Below are positions 16,417-24,747 of a DNA stretch of 64,000 nt, one piece after another. Source of the stretch: Azophilus sp964572185 (GTDB lineage Bacteria > Pseudomonadota > Gammaproteobacteria > Pseudomonadales > Azotimanducaceae); contig CAZNFI010000001.1 in the NCBI GenBank assembly GCA_964572185.1, forward strand, positions 4,476-68,475. Direction: 5' to 3'. The position numbers were made by a program, and so were the translations under genes. Position 1 is the stretch's first letter; each line of letters opens with the position of its first letter. The notes under the pieces are model-generated. The model searched no databases. It had not been told where the DNA came from and worked only from the letters and a program-made list of their open reading frames with translations.

Positions 16417-17226
16417 TCAACGCCGGCGCAGCAGCGACCTGGGGCTGACCGGGCTGCCGTCGCGGCGGATCTCGAAATGCAGCATGCGCGTCTTTGCCGA
16501 ACCCCCGGCAATGCTGGCGATGCGATCGCCCCCGTTGACCCGCTGCCCCTCGCGTACGCTGAACGGCTGATTGAGGCTGTAAGCAGACAGGTAGCTGTCG
16601 TTGTGCTTGACGATCACCAGGCGTTCGTACCCGCCTAGCCCGGACCCCGCATAAACAACCTCCCCGGCGGCGGCGGCAGCGACCGGACTGCCCGGCTGCA
16701 TCTCGAAATCCAGCCCGTTGCTGTTGCCGCCGAATTCGCGCACCACCGGGCTCGAGGCCGGCCACTGCCAGACCGGCGCGCCGCCGGCCGGCGCCGGCGC
16801 GACCGCCGGAGCGGGCGGCACGCGCTTCGGCGGCGTCTTGGAGCGCGTGGATGACCTGGGTGGCGGCGCAGGCTGCCGGGTTGTGGCAACCCTGGCCTGT
16901 GCACGGAGGCTGAGCCGTTGTCCCGGATAGATGGTGTACGGCGGGTTCAGCCGGTTGATGCGCGCCAGGGTTTTCATCTCCAGCCCGAACCGCCAGGCAA
17001 TGCCATACAGGGTGTCCCCCCGCTTGACGACGTAAGTGGCGGAACGGGGCATGCGGACGATGTGCGGGGCAGGCTTCGAAGCCCGCTCAGCCGCCGGCCC
17101 CCGTTCCGTGATGATCGGCCGCCCCGGTGTCGCGCAGCCGGCCCACAGGGTCAGCAGCACAACCATCACCAGGCCGCGCCGGCACGCGGCCAGCCGGGCG
17201 ACCCCCGCGGCGGCAGTCGAGAGCAA
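16417..17226 (-). CDS. nlpD: NlpD-like LysM/degenerate LytM (M23) cell-wall protein
   Basis: The protein has a hydrophobic leader ending in LWAGC (possible lipoprotein cysteine, though Trp at -3 is unusual), then a LysM domain (YVVKRGDTLYGIAWRFG), a Pro/Lys-rich linker, and a C-terminal LytM domain. The zinc ligands of active M23 peptidases are lost: the first His is Asn in NGLDF, and the HLHFE motif reads MLHFE. That is also the state of NlpD, which activates periplasmic amidases rather than cutting peptidoglycan. pcm lies two genes upstream, as in other gammaproteobacteria, but no rpoS follows. The start is uncertain: TTG at 17226 gives the best signal peptide, ATG at 17166 a shorter one. 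Confidence 0.8.
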   Translation of the reverse strand: MLSTAAAGVARLAACRRGLVMVVLLTLWAGCATPGRPIITERGPAAERASKPAPHIVRMPRSATYVVKRGDTLYGIAWRFGLEMKTLARINRLNPPYTIYPGQRLSLRAQARVATTRQPAPPPRSSTRSKTPPKRVPPAPAVAPAPAGGAPVWQWPASSPVVREFGGNSNGLDFEMQPGSPVAAAAAGEVVYAGSGLGGYERLVIVKHNDSYLSAYSLNQPFSVREGQRVNGGDRIASIAGGSAKTRMLHFEIRRDGSPVSPRSLLRRR

Positions 17227-17279
17227 ACCTGGCCGTTCTGCGCGCACTTGCCACGCGAACCTGCGAACCACGACGCGAC

Positions 17280-18170
17280 CTACTGCCTGGCCCTGGCCAG
17301 CAGCCACAGCGTCACAGCGCCCGCCAGCATCATGCACGCCGTAAGCCAGACCCTGGCCGGCGAGTCCGCCGCCTGGCTCCACTGCGCGGGCAGCAACAGT
17401 GTGCCGCCCGCCTGCCATGGCCAGAGCTTGATCAGCGCTCCGGCCATGAACCCGGTCAAAAAACCCAGCACGGGTTCGAAAAAGCGGTCGAGCAGGTACC
17501 GCAGCAGCCTGGCGGTCAGGGCCAACCCGGTCATCATTCCCAGCGCGAATACGGCCAGAATCGGCCAGTCCAGCGTCGCCGCCGCCGCCAGCACGGGTGT
17601 GTACAGACCCAGTACCACCAGCAGGAAACCGCCGGAAACCGCAGGTAGCAACCACGCGCAAACGGCCAGGGCGCCGCCGATGAAGTAGGCCGGGTAGCTC
17701 GCATTCGAGCCCAGCGACTCGAGGCCGCCCGCAAGCACGCCCAGCAGCAGCCCGGCCAGGCCAAGCGTCGCCAGCAAGCGGGGGGGACGGGAACGGCCGA
17801 TGTCGAAAACCGAGAACAGAACCAGGCCGAAGAAAAAGCCCCACACGAGCGTCGGAAACGCGGAAATCGCCATGCTGACAAAACGGGCAAACAGCAGCAC
17901 GCTCAACGCCATGCCCGATCCCAGGCAGATCAGGAAACCCAGGTTGTGATGCCTCCAGAAGCGCTTCGGGTCGGTGACCATCCAGGCCAGCGAGGTCGGG
18001 GAAAACGCCGCAAGACTGGCGATGAATTCCCGATAGATTCCGGTAACGAAGGCGATGGTGCCGCCGGATACGCCCGGCACCACTTCGGCGATGCCCATTG
18101 CCGCCCCCCTGGCAAATACACCGAGCCAGGCGCCCGCGCTGCGCTCCCGGTCCAGGCCGGCGGCGGTCAC
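17280..18170 (-). CDS. DUF368 membrane protein, probable undecaprenyl-phosphate translocase (PopT-like)
   Basis: A 296-residue polytopic membrane protein. It has the DUF368 signature twice in inverted-repeat fashion: EVVPGVSGGTIAFVTG near the N-terminus and LPAVSGGFLLVVLG in the second half, with about eight or more hydrophobic spans. DUF368 proteins have been tied to returning undecaprenyl phosphate across the membrane for reuse in wall synthesis. The GTG at 18170 overlaps the pcm stop (GTGA), implying translational coupling, and the nlpD-like gene follows closely. This is an atypical insertion in the pcm-nlpD interval. The family call is firm; transport is inferred from relatives. Confidence 0.85.
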   Translation of the reverse strand: MTAAGLDRERSAGAWLGVFARGAAMGIAEVVPGVSGGTIAFVTGIYREFIASLAAFSPTSLAWMVTDPKRFWRHHNLGFLICLGSGMALSVLLFARFVSMAISAFPTLVWGFFFGLVLFSVFDIGRSRPPRLLATLGLAGLLLGVLAGGLESLGSNASYPAYFIGGALAVCAWLLPAVSGGFLLVVLGLYTPVLAAAATLDWPILAVFALGMMTGLALTARLLRYLLDRFFEPVLGFLTGFMAGALIKLWPWQAGGTLLLPAQWSQAADSPARVWLTACMMLAGAVTLWLLARARQ

Positions 18171-18802
18171 CGCTGCTGGACTCCCTTGCGCAGCGGCACA
18201 AAGCGCACCTTTTGCACCGCATCGTCCTGGAAGCCATCGGCGGTACGGTCGATGACGCGCAATTCCTGGACATCGCCGCTGCCCACCGGCAGCACCATGC
18301 GCCCGCCGATTTCCAGCTGGTCCATCAGCGCCGCGGGCACACCGCGCGGCGCCGCCGTCACCAGGATACCGTCGAACGGCGCCTGTTCCGGCCAACCGAG
18401 ATACCCATCGCCCATCTTCATGACCACGTTGTTCAGGGCCAGCGCCTCGAAACGCTCCCGAGCCCAGCCACCGAGGGCCACGATGCGCTCGATGGTGAAT
18501 ACCCGACGGCACAGGCTCGCCAGAATCGCCGTCTGGTAACCGGATCCGGTACCGACCTCCAGCACCCTGGGGCGGGGAACATTCAGCAGGGTGGCCGACA
18601 TCAGCGCCACGATCAGCGGTTGCGAGATGGTCTGGCCATGGCCTATCGGCAGCGCGGTATCCTCGTAGGCCCGGTGCGCCAGCGCTTCCTCCACAAATAC
18701 GTGACGAGGCGTGGCAGCCAGCGCATCGAGCACCTCCGGATGCGTGATGCCCTGTTCCTCCAGGCGCAGCACCAGCCGCTCCCGGGTGCGCCGGGAAGTC
18801 AT
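18167..18802 (-). CDS. pcm: protein-L-isoaspartate O-methyltransferase
   Basis: A 211-residue SAM-dependent methyltransferase that repairs isoaspartyl residues in aged proteins. The SAM motif LEVGTGSGYQTA and the substrate segment GHGQTISQP, which includes the family's conserved Ser, are present. The ATG at 18802 (MTSRRTRERL) fits family length; a longer reading from 18850 is less likely. In relatives it lies between surE and nlpD; here surE, truD, ispF and ispD are missing between ftsB and pcm, leaving a 144-base spacer with no gene. Confidence 0.93.
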   Translation of the reverse strand: MTSRRTRERLVLRLEEQGITHPEVLDALAATPRHVFVEEALAHRAYEDTALPIGHGQTISQPLIVALMSATLLNVPRPRVLEVGTGSGYQTAILASLCRRVFTIERIVALGGWARERFEALALNNVVMKMGDGYLGWPEQAPFDGILVTAAPRGVPAALMDQLEIGGRMVLPVGSGDVQELRVIDRTADGFQDDAVQKVRFVPLRKGVQQR

Positions 18803-18946
18803 GCCGATACCGACCAGATCAAAGCGGTTCACGTCGCGTCTGCATCCCATTGCAATCGATTTTCGAAGGCCAACCTCCGTCCGGGTGCCTGAGGCGGCGG
18901 CGCAGCGGCACGCGCAACACGCCTTTGCGTCAGGGGTTGTTGCGAG

Positions 18947-19243
18947 TCATTCCGTCGCGGGCTCGGGATCCACCTCCTCAGCCACGATATAGAACGTCTC
19001 ACCCTTTCGGACCATGCCGAGGTCCGCCCGGGCACGCGCCTCGACGGCAGCGTGTCCCTTCTTCAGCGCCAGTACCTCGGCTGTCAGTATGCGATTGCGC
19101 TGCCGCTGGAATTCGGCACGGCGCTGTTGCTGCTCAAACTGTTTCGTATGCGCCCGCACGGCCAGATATCCGTCATTGCTGAACCAGGCCCGGTATTGCA
19201 GGCCCGCAACCAGCAGCAGCAGGGTCACGATGAGAGCTTTCAC
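18947..19243 (-). CDS. ftsB: cell division protein FtsB
   Basis: A 98-residue bitopic protein: a short N-terminal tail, one transmembrane helix (residues about 3-19), then a coiled coil in the periplasm (KQFEQQQRRAEFQRQRNR) and the typical ARADLGMVRKGETFY segment. FtsB joins FtsL and FtsQ in the divisome. The GTG start overlaps the eno stop (GTGA). In most gammaproteobacteria ispD follows directly; here it does not. Confidence 0.93.
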   Translation of the reverse strand: MKALIVTLLLLVAGLQYRAWFSNDGYLAVRAHTKQFEQQQRRAEFQRQRNRILTAEVLALKKGHAAVEARARADLGMVRKGETFYIVAEEVDPEPATE

Positions 19244-20529
19244 GCGCCCCGGAGCTCCGCGCGGCCACGATAAACGGCCTGTTCCCCCAGCGCCTCCTCA
19301 ATTCGCAACAACTGGTTGTACTTGGCCACCCGGTCCGAGCGGCACAGCGAGCCGGTTTTGATCTGACCGGTCCCCGCGCCGACCGCCAGATCGGCAATGG
19401 TGGTATCTTCGGTTTCGCCGGAGCGGTGTGACACCACCGCCGTGTAGCCCGCCGCTCGTGCCATGGCGATGGCATCGAGGGTCTCGGTCAGCGTGCCGAT
19501 CTGATTGAGCTTGATGAGTATCGAGTTGGCCACGCCCGCATCGATGCCACGCTCGAGAATCCGCGTGTTGGTCACGAAAAGGTCATCGCCCACCAGTTGC
19601 ACACGGTCGCCCAGGCGTTCGGTCAACAGCCGCCAGCCCTTCCAGTCGTCCTCGTCCATGCCATCCTCGATGGAAACGATCGGGTGGCCTTCGGCCAGAC
19701 CGGCCAGGTAGTCGGCGAACCCGGCACTGTCGTAGCTGACGCCCTCGCCGGCGAGCCTGTATCGACCGTCGGCAAAAAACTCGGACGCCGCGCAATCGAG
19801 TGCCAGGGTAACGTCTTCGCCCAGCGCATAGCCGGCTTCCTGCACGGCCGTGGCAATCACCTCAAGCGCCTCGCCATTCGAGGCAAGGTTGGGCGCAAAA
19901 CCGCCTTCGTCGCCCACAGCGGTGGTCAGCCCGCGGCTGCCGAGGACCTGTTTCAAGCGGTGAAAGATCTCGACACCGCAGCGCAGCGCCTCGCGGAAAC
20001 TCGTCTGCGAGACGGGCTGAATCATGAATTCCTGGATATCGAGGTTGTTGTCGGCATGCATGCCGCCGTTGAGAATGTTCATCATCGGCACCGGCAGGCA
20101 CAGGGGCGGGCGTCCGGCCAACTCGTTGATGATTTCGAACAGGGCCCGTCCCCGGTCGGCCGCGCCGGCCTTGGCGGCGGCGAGCGATACGGCAAGGGTG
20201 GCGTTGGCGCCGAGCCTCGACTTGTTGTCCGTCCCGTCGAGTTCGAGCAGACAGGCATCGATTTGTCGCTGGCCGCCGGCATCCATGCCGATGACCGCCG
20301 GCGCGATACTGTCCCCGATTCCGGCTACCGCCCTGCCTACGCCCTTGCCGAGATAGCGCTCCGGCTCTGCATCACGCAGTTCCAATGCCTCCCTGGAGCC
20401 GGTGGAAGCCCCGGAAGGCGCCACCGCGCGGCCCAGGTGCCCATCACTGGTGAGCACCTCGGCCTCGACGGTCGGATTGCCTCGTGAATCCAGAACTTCG
20501 CGCGCCCCGACTGCTGCGATGCGGCTCAT
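19240..20529 (-). CDS. eno: enolase
   Basis: A 429-residue protein that interconverts 2-phosphoglycerate and phosphoenolpyruvate. The signature SHRSGETEDTTIADLAVG and the Mg-binding acids (in ALDCAASEF, SIEDGMDEDD and QLVGDDLFV) are complete, with family-normal length. The ATG overlaps the kdsA stop by four bases (ATGA) and its own stop overlaps ftsB. The pyrG-kdsA-eno-ftsB order is normal for many gammaproteobacteria. Confidence 0.97.
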   Translation of the reverse strand: MSRIAAVGAREVLDSRGNPTVEAEVLTSDGHLGRAVAPSGASTGSREALELRDAEPERYLGKGVGRAVAGIGDSIAPAVIGMDAGGQRQIDACLLELDGTDNKSRLGANATLAVSLAAAKAGAADRGRALFEIINELAGRPPLCLPVPMMNILNGGMHADNNLDIQEFMIQPVSQTSFREALRCGVEIFHRLKQVLGSRGLTTAVGDEGGFAPNLASNGEALEVIATAVQEAGYALGEDVTLALDCAASEFFADGRYRLAGEGVSYDSAGFADYLAGLAEGHPIVSIEDGMDEDDWKGWRLLTERLGDRVQLVGDDLFVTNTRILERGIDAGVANSILIKLNQIGTLTETLDAIAMARAAGYTAVVSHRSGETEDTTIADLAVGAGTGQIKTGSLCRSDRVAKYNQLLRIEEALGEQAVYRGRAELRGA

Positions 20530-21443
20530 GAGACTGAGACGGAACCGGAAACCGCCTGCAGGCCGGGGTCGGCGGCTGCGCCCGCCGCCGTTGGCGCGGC
20601 GGCAGGGTCGCCTGCGCCGTCTTCCAGCAACGGACGCGATTTCACCACTTCATCGAGGGCCTTGAGCTCGGCGAGCAAGGCCGGCATCAGTGCCAGAGGC
20701 CAGGAATTGGGGCCGTCCGACCGGGCGCTGTCCGGGTCCGGATGAGTTTCCATGAACACCCCCGACACCCCGGCCGCGACCGCCGCCCGCGCCAGTACCG
20801 GCACCATGTCGCGCTGGCCGCCGGAGGCATGGCCCCGGCCGCCCGGAAGCTGGGCCGAATGCGTGGCATCGAATACCACCGGGCATCCGGTGGCACGCAG
20901 GATCGCCAACGAACGCATGTCCGAGACCAGGTTGTTGTAGCCGAAGCTGACGCCACGCTCGCACACCAGCAACTGTTGATTGCCGGTGGCACGGGCCTTG
21001 GCAACCACCTGCTGCATGTCGGAGGGCGCCAGAAACTGCCCCTTCTTGATGTTGACCGGCTTGCCCAGGGCACACACGCGCTGTATGAAATTGGTCTGCC
21101 TGCACAGGAACGCCGGCGTCTGCAGTACCGAGACCGCCTCCGCCACCTGTTCAAGAGGCGTGTCCTCGTGCACATCGGTCAATACCGGCACGCCAACCTC
21201 GCGGCCGACCTTCTGCAGTATGCGCAACCCCTCCTCGAGCCCCGGGCCGCGAAAACTCAGGTGCGAGGAGCGGTTGGCCTTGTCGAAGGAGCTCTTGTAG
21301 ATGAAAGGCACGCCCAGACCGCAGGCCATGTCCCTCAGCGACTCGGCGGATGACAGCGCCAGCGATTCGCTCTCGACGACGCAAGGTCCCGCAATGAGAA
21401 ACATGGGCTTGTCGAGACCCACATCGAACCCGCACAGACGCAT
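20526..21443 (-). CDS. kdsA: 3-deoxy-D-manno-octulosonate 8-phosphate synthase
   Basis: A 305-residue TIM-barrel enzyme condensing phosphoenolpyruvate with arabinose 5-phosphate for Kdo, the inner-core sugar of lipopolysaccharide. The motifs AGPCVVESE, KSSFDKANRSS and GVFMETHPDPD are all present. It is about 20 residues longer than the E. coli enzyme because of an Ala/Gly/Pro-rich tail after residue 275 (for example AAAPTAAGAAA) that looks disordered. Its ATG overlaps the pyrG stop by one base (TGATG). It supports an LPS-bearing organism together with lpxA, lpxB and lpxD in this window. Confidence 0.95.
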   Translation of the reverse strand: MRLCGFDVGLDKPMFLIAGPCVVESESLALSSAESLRDMACGLGVPFIYKSSFDKANRSSHLSFRGPGLEEGLRILQKVGREVGVPVLTDVHEDTPLEQVAEAVSVLQTPAFLCRQTNFIQRVCALGKPVNIKKGQFLAPSDMQQVVAKARATGNQQLLVCERGVSFGYNNLVSDMRSLAILRATGCPVVFDATHSAQLPGGRGHASGGQRDMVPVLARAAVAAGVSGVFMETHPDPDSARSDGPNSWPLALMPALLAELKALDEVVKSRPLLEDGAGDPAAAPTAAGAAADPGLQAVSGSVSVS

Positions 21444-23098
21444 CAGCCCGTTCCGTCTTTGAGCAGTACCGGTTCGACCAGGGATTTTTCCAGCGCCGCG
21501 GCAATGAAGCCGTTGAACAGAGGCTGCCCGCCGAGGGGCGAGGATGTGAATTCAGGATGAAACTGGCAGGCGACGAACCAGGGGTGGTCTTCGATCTCGA
21601 CCATCTCCACAAGTTCCCCGTCTTCCGAACGGCCGGCCACCCGCAATCCGGCCGCCTGCAGTCGCTCCACGTAGTGATTGTTCACCTCGTAGCGATGGCG
21701 GTGCCGTTCGTGTACCACCGGCCGACCGTAGGTGCGCTCCGCCAGCGAGCCCGGCACCAGCAGGCAGGCCTGCTCGCCGAGGCGCATGGTGCCGCCGAGG
21801 TCTTCGTCACCGGTGCGCATTTCCACCTGGCCCTCGCGGTCGGTCCACTCGGTGATCAGGCCGATCACCGGGTGGGTCGTTGCGATATCGATTTCCGTGG
21901 AGTGGGCATCGGCCAGGCCGCAGACGTTGCGGGCGTATTCGATGATGGCCGCGTGCAGGCCGTAACAGATACCGAGATAGGGTACGCCATGCTCGCGGGC
22001 ATGGCCGGCGGCCAGAATCTTGCCCTCGAAACCACGCTGCCCGAACCCGCCCGGAACCAGGACGGCACTCACCGCATCGAGGCGCCCGGTGCCTTCCCGT
22101 TCCAGTTCCTCCGCATCGATGAAGTCGATATTCACCCGGGTACGCGACTGGATACCCGCGTGCCGCACCGCTTCGATCAGCGACTTGTAGGCATCGAGCA
22201 GGTCGAGATACTTGCCGATGATGGCAATGCGCACCTCCCGGTCGGGATGCAGTTCCGCATCGACCACGGCCCCCCAGTTCGACAGGTCCGCGGCGCGGCA
22301 GGACAGGCGCATCTTTTCGGCAAGGTAGTCGTCGACCCCCTGCTCTCGGAGTGCGGCGGGCACCTGATAGATGGTTTCCGCATTGACGATCGAAACCACC
22401 GCCCGCTCCTCGACATTGGTGAACAGCGCGATCTTGCCGCGGGCATCCTTTGGCAGCTCCTGGTCAGACCGGCACACCAGAATGTCGGGCTGCAGACCGA
22501 TGGAGCGCAGTTCCTTGACGGAGTGCTGGGTCGGTTTGGTCTTGATTTCCCCGGCGGCGCTGAGATAGGGCACCAGGGTCAGATGGATGATCTGTGCGCG
22601 TTCGGCACCGACCTCGAGGCGGAACTGCCGGATCGCCTCCAGGAACGGCAGGGACTCGATGTCGCCGACGGTACCGCCGGTTTCAACGATCACCACGTCC
22701 ATGCCTTCCCCGACCAGCTTGATGCGGCGCTTGATCTCGTCGGTGATATGCGGAATGACCTGGACGGTACCGCCCAGATAGTCGCCGCGCCGTTCCCTTC
22801 GGATCACCTCGGCGTAGATGCTGCCGGTGGTGAAATTGTTGAGGCGGGACATGCGCACACCGGTGAAGCGCTCATAGTGGCCCAGATCCAGGTCGGTTTC
22901 GGCGCCGTCTGCGGTGACGAACACTTCGCCGTGCTGGAACGGGTTCATCGTTCCGGGATCGACATTGATGTACGGATCCATCTTCAGAACGTTGATCTTG
23001 AGGCCGCGGGCTCCGAGTACCGAAGCGAGAGATGCGGTGAGAATGCCCTTACCCAGGGAAGATACGACGCCGCCAGTAACAAAAACGAATCGCGTCAT
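21443..23098 (-). CDS. pyrG: CTP synthase
   Basis: A 551-residue enzyme with an N-terminal amidoligase (VTGGVVSSLGKG, MDPYINVDPGTM) and a C-terminal class I glutamine amidotransferase. The nucleophile motif reads GICYGLH rather than the E. coli GICLGMQ, with the Cys kept, and the His/Glu pair is in CQFHPEF. It makes CTP from UTP, feeding CDP-diacylglycerol and Kdo-CMP synthesis encoded nearby. The ATG at 23098 fits the family; an in-frame ATG at 23128 would add ten residues. The 248-base spacer before tilS contains a 7-bp stem (CGAGACG/CGTCTCG, 23164-23185) but no gene. Confidence 0.96.
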   Translation of the reverse strand: MTRFVFVTGGVVSSLGKGILTASLASVLGARGLKINVLKMDPYINVDPGTMNPFQHGEVFVTADGAETDLDLGHYERFTGVRMSRLNNFTTGSIYAEVIRRERRGDYLGGTVQVIPHITDEIKRRIKLVGEGMDVVIVETGGTVGDIESLPFLEAIRQFRLEVGAERAQIIHLTLVPYLSAAGEIKTKPTQHSVKELRSIGLQPDILVCRSDQELPKDARGKIALFTNVEERAVVSIVNAETIYQVPAALREQGVDDYLAEKMRLSCRAADLSNWGAVVDAELHPDREVRIAIIGKYLDLLDAYKSLIEAVRHAGIQSRTRVNIDFIDAEELEREGTGRLDAVSAVLVPGGFGQRGFEGKILAAGHAREHGVPYLGICYGLHAAIIEYARNVCGLADAHSTEIDIATTHPVIGLITEWTDREGQVEMRTGDEDLGGTMRLGEQACLLVPGSLAERTYGRPVVHERHRHRYEVNNHYVERLQAAGLRVAGRSEDGELVEMVEIEDHPWFVACQFHPEFTSSPLGGQPLFNGFIAAALEKSLVEPVLLKDGTG

Positions 23099-23346
23099 GG
23101 GCTCCATCTGTTGTCGGCCCGATTTCACACACCTGGCCGTTCAACCACCTTTTCGCACGGAGACGAGACGAATATGTCCGTCTCGAAACGGTCCGGCCGG
23201 GTGGCCAAGATGGGATTGCACGATAGCAAAACCCGCCCGGAAGAACAAATGACCCGCCACTGTCGCAGCACCGGCGGGCAACGCACTCCAGGCCAGACCG
23301 CAATCACAATGATATCAGGCCTGCCGGTTGCCCCGCCCGACTGCTT

Positions 23347-24636
23347 TCAGCGCCCCTTCGGCCGCCACGAAAGGCGCCAACGCGGCTCTGTGCCCAGTGT
23401 ATCCGCGACGGCGACACCGGCTATCGCGACCAGCCGGTTTCCCGAGTAGACCAGCGGCCATTCGGCCCGCTGCCAGGGCGGAATGCCGGCCGCCTGCATC
23501 AGTTTCTTGACCGAGCGGCTCTTGCCGCCGCTTCGCAACCGCTCACCGCCAGAGCGGAACCGCACCGTCAGGACGCCATCGGCATGAAATCCGGCATCGT
23601 GCCGCTCGACGATCAGATCGCCATGGGGCAGCTCGAGTTTGCCGGGAAGATCGAGCCGATACTGCGACCGAAGGGGCGGCACCGCCGTGTCGTACACGAC
23701 ATCGGACCCGAATCGCCTGAGCGTACCCCGTTGCAGGGGCATGCTGGGTTGCGCATCCGTGCTTGACCGCAATTGCCGGACAAATTCGGCCAGGGCCCGG
23801 TCGGACACGGCATGTTCGCCAAGGCTGCTCAACCACAAGCGCAGTGCCGCGACCCTGAGTTCCGTCGGCAACGCCGTTAGCGAGAGACTGTGGCTGGCAT
23901 CGAGATGCTCAGGGGTTGCCGGTGCGTCCCGCCCACGGTTCACGACGCCGCCGTAATCCGCATCGGCGCCCGCAAGCTGCGCCAGCAGCGCATCCCGGGC
24001 AAGCTGAACTTCGGTGCAGGCACCCAGTGCCCGCACCACTCCCGGCCAGCGTGCCTGCAGCCGCGGCAGGATTTCATGGCGGATGAAATTGCGATCGATG
24101 TTCGTCTCCGCATTGCTCGGATCGTCGATCCAGTCGAGCGATGCGGAACGCGCGTAGTGCGCCAGGTGCTCCTGGCCGGTTGACAGCCAGGGCCGCAGGA
24201 TGCGGCCGCCGCCGGGCAGACGCCGGGTTCGCGGCATACCCAGCGGAGACCTCCCCTGTACCAGGCGCAACAGCAGGGTTTCCGCCTGGTCATTGCCGTG
24301 GTGCCCGAGCAGCAGCAGGTCGCCGGGGCCCAGCAACGCATCGAAAGCGGCATAACGAGCGGCCCGGGCGCCCGCTTCGCCAGCGTTTTCGACCCGTACC
24401 TCTCTTGCCAGAAAGTCGGCTCCCAGCCGCCGGCACACCTCGGCACACCACTGCTGCCACGCCTTCGCCCGCGGGTGCAGCCCGTGATTGACGTGTATGG
24501 CCGTCAGGTCGTCTCTCAGCGACAGGCCAACATGCAGCAATACCATGGAATCGAGGCCACCCGACAGACCGACCAACAACCGGCGGCTGGGAAATTCCGC
24601 CAGCTGCAGACGCAACCGTTCCTCGAGATCGCTCAT
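23347..24636 (-). CDS. tilS: tRNA(Ile)-lysidine synthase
   Basis: A 429-residue N-type ATP pyrophosphatase that converts the wobble C34 of tRNA-Ile(CAU) to lysidine, so that it reads AUA. The PP-loop SGGLDSMVLLHV is near residue 25, and HHGNDQAETLLLRLVQGR and GMPRTRR are typical. The C-terminal TilS domain with the basic KSRSVKKLMQ segment is present. It sits 111 bases downstream of dnaE. The accA gene that often lies here is absent. Confidence 0.94.
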   Translation of the reverse strand: MSDLEERLRLQLAEFPSRRLLVGLSGGLDSMVLLHVGLSLRDDLTAIHVNHGLHPRAKAWQQWCAEVCRRLGADFLAREVRVENAGEAGARAARYAAFDALLGPGDLLLLGHHGNDQAETLLLRLVQGRSPLGMPRTRRLPGGGRILRPWLSTGQEHLAHYARSASLDWIDDPSNAETNIDRNFIRHEILPRLQARWPGVVRALGACTEVQLARDALLAQLAGADADYGGVVNRGRDAPATPEHLDASHSLSLTALPTELRVAALRLWLSSLGEHAVSDRALAEFVRQLRSSTDAQPSMPLQRGTLRRFGSDVVYDTAVPPLRSQYRLDLPGKLELPHGDLIVERHDAGFHADGVLTVRFRSGGERLRSGGKSRSVKKLMQAAGIPPWQRAEWPLVYSGNRLVAIAGVAVADTLGTEPRWRLSWRPKGR

Positions 24637-24747
24637 TCGCGGATCAGGCTGTCAATCGAGTCTGGTCTGCACCCGTTCAATGCTGTCTCGTCAGGCCGGG
24701 GCATCACGCCGTCGGCCGCATGGCTCGTCTGCGCAATCAGGGGAATG

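Noticed and set aside
16417..18273. One long minus-strand open frame joining the NlpD-like gene to upstream sequence
   Set aside because: The upstream two thirds is antisense or out-of-frame reading of the DUF368 gene, which has its own coupled start at 18170.
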